A stretch of DNA of 64,000 nt from NCBI RefSeq assembly GCF_014274685.1, contig NZ_CP060393.1, positions 3,221,501-3,285,500 on the forward strand, given 5' to 3'. The position numbers were made by a program, and so were the translations under genes. The notes under the pieces are model-generated. The model saw only the letters and a program-made list of their open reading frames with translations. It had not been told where the DNA came from and made no database searches. Position 1 is the stretch's first letter, and each line of letters opens with the position of its first letter. This DNA is from Edaphobacter sp. 4G125. GTDB lineage: Bacteria; Acidobacteriota; Terriglobia; Terriglobales; Acidobacteriaceae. This document shows positions 61,502 to 64,000 of the stretch, in pieces.

Positions 61502-63910
61502 TCAAGAAAAGCTTTTACTGGTCAGCCTCGTCCCTTGCCCCGCTGTAACCGCCAGGTCGAGGACCCGATTGCCATAGCGAACAGGAATCTTGCCCGATCG
61601 CTGGCTGTAGATTGCCGCCGACAGGAGGGTGCCGTTCCTCCATTCCATATCGACCCGATATCCGCCGCGAGCACATAACCCATGGATCCGACCCGCTGGC
61701 CACGCGGCCGGAAGCGCGGGCAGAAGATGTAATTCTCCTGCTTGGGACTGGAGAAGCATCTCCGCTATGCCGGCGGTTCCTGCGGTATTTCCATCCACGG
61801 CGAAGATATTCTGTTCTGCGCCGGCGACGCCACCGCTGGAAAAAGTCAGCAGATTATCATCCGTCGCTTTGGCCAACAGGCCAACAAGATACTTGCAGGC
61901 AAGATCGCCTTTGAGTAATCGCGCATGGTAAAGAACCAGATTCGCTCTCCCCCACTCACTTTGCTCCCAATTCGGCGCATTCATTCTGCGTTGGATCGTA
62001 ACTTCTGCAGCTCGTGCTAATGCTGGGGTAGTCCGAGGTGAAATCTGATCTTCGGGATATAGGGCGATGAGGTGACTCGTATGACGATGATTTGGTTCCG
62101 CATCCTCAAAGTCTTCGAGCCATTCCTGCACTTGCCCGTGCCTCCCTATTTGAAACGGAGGCAGCTTGGAACGCGCCGCTTCGAGTTCGGAGCGAAACTC
62201 CTTATCAATGTCAAGAACCAACGATGATTCAATACACTTGCTGAACAATGCATACACAAGAACGCGATCGCAGGTGTTTCCCATCGACTCTGCACAGCGC
62301 TGGCCATCTGGGGTGAGATACCAGTTTTCAGGAGAGTCCGAGGGCCCTGTCACAAGCCATCCATGCCTCGGCTCAGGGACCATATATGCAAGAAAAAACT
62401 GCGCCGCCTCGCGAAATACCGGATAAGCTCTCGTTCTCAGAAATTCTATGTCTCTCGTGAAAGCATAGTGCTCCCACATCTGAAGCGCGATCCATACACC
62501 TCCGGTTACAAATAATCCCCAACCCAACCCTGCGCCTGGAGCTGTATATTGCCATGCATTTGTAACCGTATGACAGACCCATCCGGGGGCTCCATACATC
62601 TCTTGCGCCGTGCGGCGGCCCGATTGGCGCAAACCATCGATCAGGCTCCAGAGCGGCGTTTGACATTCTGAGAGGTTACACACCTCAGCTGCCCAGTAAT
62701 TTTGCTCCGTGTTGATATCTAGGTGAAAATCATCGGTCCATCCCATCGAACTCGCTAGACCGTCATTCCATATCCCTTGCAAAGCCAAGGGGAGAGGAGA
62801 ATTTGTACGTGAGCCCGCAATCGTGAGATAGCGGCCATATTGAAAGAAAAGAGCCAGAAGCTCCGGATCCGCAGTCCCTCCTTCGAGGTTTTTCCGGCGT
62901 ACATCCGTCGACTGGGTTCTCACCTCATGGCTACTTGTTCCGAGGTCCAACGAGACTCGTCGAAACAGCCTTTGATGGTCCGCGATGTGGTCCCTTTTCA
63001 GTTCTAAATAACTTTTTTTTGCGACCAGTTCTAGAGTCCGCTTCGATTCCACCTCGGGATCTTCTCCCATAAAACTGGTCGCAACTGCAACCAGAATTGT
63101 GACGGCATTGGCATCCGTAATCTTAAGGCCTTGATCGAGCGCAGTAGAGTCTCCCCCGTCAAGGAGGACCTTGAGCCGAATTTGAAAGGTCACCCCGTCG
63201 TGGCCGCTACTATGCAGTCGCTCATAGGCGTGGCCACGCATAAGAAGAAGGTCCTTTCCTTCGGAAAGAACCTCAATAGGCAAATTAGATTTTCCGAACC
63301 CGAGATCAAAAGAGATCTTGCCGGATCGATTGGCTGTCAATCGAATCGCGATCACAGAGTCCGGATGCGATGCAAGAACCTCGCGTTGAAACTGCACGCC
63401 CGCTTGCTGAAATTCTACGCGTGCCACCGCTTCATCTAGATTGAGAGAACGCCTGTAACCCTTATGGCCCTTCTTACCTTGGAAGTTCAGATGCAATTCA
63501 GGAAGTGGCAAATTCGTACCGAAGGAAGAAGCCTTGACCAGCAGATATTTCTGACATAGCTCTCTAGCTTCAACATATTTGCCGTCAAATAGCAGTTGTC
63601 GAACCCGCGGGATATGTTCACGTGCTTCTGGATTCATGTCGGTCGAGCTAAAAGAACCTGACCATGCAGTCGATTCTGAGAGCGCAAGGCGCTCTTGATC
63701 CACTCCTCCAAAGATCATTCCTCCGAGTCGCCCATTCCCGACAGGAAGTGCTTCAAGCCAACGACTCGCTGGCAATGTATACCACAGCTCATGGGTCACA
63801 CTCGTGTCTTTAGGCGACAACTTCATCATTCCCGACGGAAGAACCGTCATAGCGATTCCGGCTTGTAAAAATTCGCGCCTTGTTGTCGACAATGAATGCT
63901 TCCCTTTCAT
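61502..63910 (-). CDS. Tat-exported GH95 alpha-L-fucosidase
   Basis: Glycoside hydrolase family 95 enzyme cleaving alpha-1,2-fucose (or L-galactose) from plant or host glycans, 802 residues. The N-terminus holds a Tat signal (STTRREFLQAGIAMTVLPSG). Seen: LPVGNGRLGGMIFGGVDQERLALSE (split across the turn), the N-terminal beta-domain, an alpha/alpha barrel with LQGIWNDG and DFHLDINTEQNYW, the catalytic stretch EWLEDFEDAEPNHRHTSHL, and WEQSEWGRANL. All main residues look kept. The start has GGTGAGGG before the ATG. With the GH27 gene downstream it forms a polysaccharide-degrading pair. Confidence 0.93.
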   Translation of the reverse strand: MKGKHSLSTTRREFLQAGIAMTVLPSGMMKLSPKDTSVTHELWYTLPASRWLEALPVGNGRLGGMIFGGVDQERLALSESTAWSGSFSSTDMNPEAREHIPRVRQLLFDGKYVEARELCQKYLLVKASSFGTNLPLPELHLNFQGKKGHKGYRRSLNLDEAVARVEFQQAGVQFQREVLASHPDSVIAIRLTANRSGKISFDLGFGKSNLPIEVLSEGKDLLLMRGHAYERLHSSGHDGVTFQIRLKVLLDGGDSTALDQGLKITDANAVTILVAVATSFMGEDPEVESKRTLELVAKKSYLELKRDHIADHQRLFRRVSLDLGTSSHEVRTQSTDVRRKNLEGGTADPELLALFFQYGRYLTIAGSRTNSPLPLALQGIWNDGLASSMGWTDDFHLDINTEQNYWAAEVCNLSECQTPLWSLIDGLRQSGRRTAQEMYGAPGWVCHTVTNAWQYTAPGAGLGWGLFVTGGVWIALQMWEHYAFTRDIEFLRTRAYPVFREAAQFFLAYMVPEPRHGWLVTGPSDSPENWYLTPDGQRCAESMGNTCDRVLVYALFSKCIESSLVLDIDKEFRSELEAARSKLPPFQIGRHGQVQEWLEDFEDAEPNHRHTSHLIALYPEDQISPRTTPALARAAEVTIQRRMNAPNWEQSEWGRANLVLYHARLLKGDLACKYLVGLLAKATDDNLLTFSSGGVAGAEQNIFAVDGNTAGTAGIAEMLLQSQAGELHLLPALPAAWPAGRIHGLCARGGYRVDMEWRNGTLLSAAIYSQRSGKIPVRYGNRVLDLAVTAGQGTRLTSKSFS

Positions 63911-64000
63911 CCCTCACCACTAGGATCGGATTATGATTCTCGCCGGGTCTCTGAAGGGCCGTGGTCGTTATCTCTTCATTTTTACTGCCGATCGAGAATA

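Overview
The window looks like the chromosome of an acidobacterium of the Terriglobus/Granulicella/Edaphobacter type. The clues are genes rich in TonB receptors and secreted glycosidases, a PQQ dehydrogenase with its own cytochrome, lipoproteins with Thr/Pro linkers, many Tat-exported proteins, moderately high G+C, and short intergenic repeats starting GTCATTTCGACC or CATCCTGAGCG. This assignment is inferred from gene content; no rRNA gene is present to confirm it.

Layout. Positions 1-17,000 hold metabolic and envelope genes: a partial acyl-CoA dehydrogenase, an MFS exporter, a pair of small secreted Cys-rich proteins, an M23 peptidase, a Tat-exported unknown, tRNA-Arg(UCU), a MarR-ClC pair, a dihaem cytochrome c next to a PQQ dehydrogenase with a lanthanide-type DxD motif, proline dehydrogenase, a beta-propeller lipoprotein, a GT2 glycosyltransferase and SppA. 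Positions 17,200-26,900 hold HU, a czcCBA-type RND efflux operon, a DHA2 drug exporter with its TetR regulator and two matching operators, and PgeF. Positions 27,000-38,800 are core: fused AroDE, the F1 and b-subunit genes of ATP synthase (b'-b-delta-alpha-gamma-beta-epsilon, no atpB or atpE here), hfq-hflX with a candidate small RNA beside them, and a DegT aminotransferase. Positions 38,800-41,700 hold repeats, a zinc-finger-like protein, a TlpA thioredoxin, a lipoprotein and tRNA-Asp(GUC).

From tRNA-Asp to about 56,200 the DNA changes to accessory genes with several broken ones. Its centre is an ECF41-type sigma factor with an AhpD-like carboxymuconolactone decarboxylase. Five copies of the ECF41 promoter pattern (TGTCACA, 16-17 nt, CGTC) lie within 6.5 kb. 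They face the decarboxylase-sigma pair, a truncated alpha/beta hydrolase with a frameshifted nuclease, a threonyl-tRNA synthetase, a kinase/SnoaL/cupin operon, and a VOC protein. The synthetase lacks the TGS and editing domains. Between its promoter and its start lie a 22-residue Thr-rich leader peptide and a classic 1:2, 2:3, 3:4 attenuator. A sigma-controlled, threonine-attenuated, editing-less ThrRS is the most unusual system I see in the window. The island also carries a second SnoaL-tailed ECF sigma factor and a two-domain retropepsin-like protease. A histone-deacetylase relic and a TonB-receptor relic mark decay, and between them lie a small Cys/His-rich secreted protein and a TonB receptor.

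Positions 56,265-63,910, all on the minus strand, hold a translationally coupled pair (unknown plus Tat-exported alkaline-phosphatase-like protein) and two secreted glycosidases (GH27 with two CBM35-like modules; GH95 fucosidase), with LacI-type operator palindromes between the glycosidases. Stretches over 300 bases without a gene: 38,752-39,311 (repeats and a hairpin) and the partly relic stretches 52,379-52,995 and 55,767-56,264. The 337 bases at 35,169-35,505 hold the candidate small RNA and the atp promoter.
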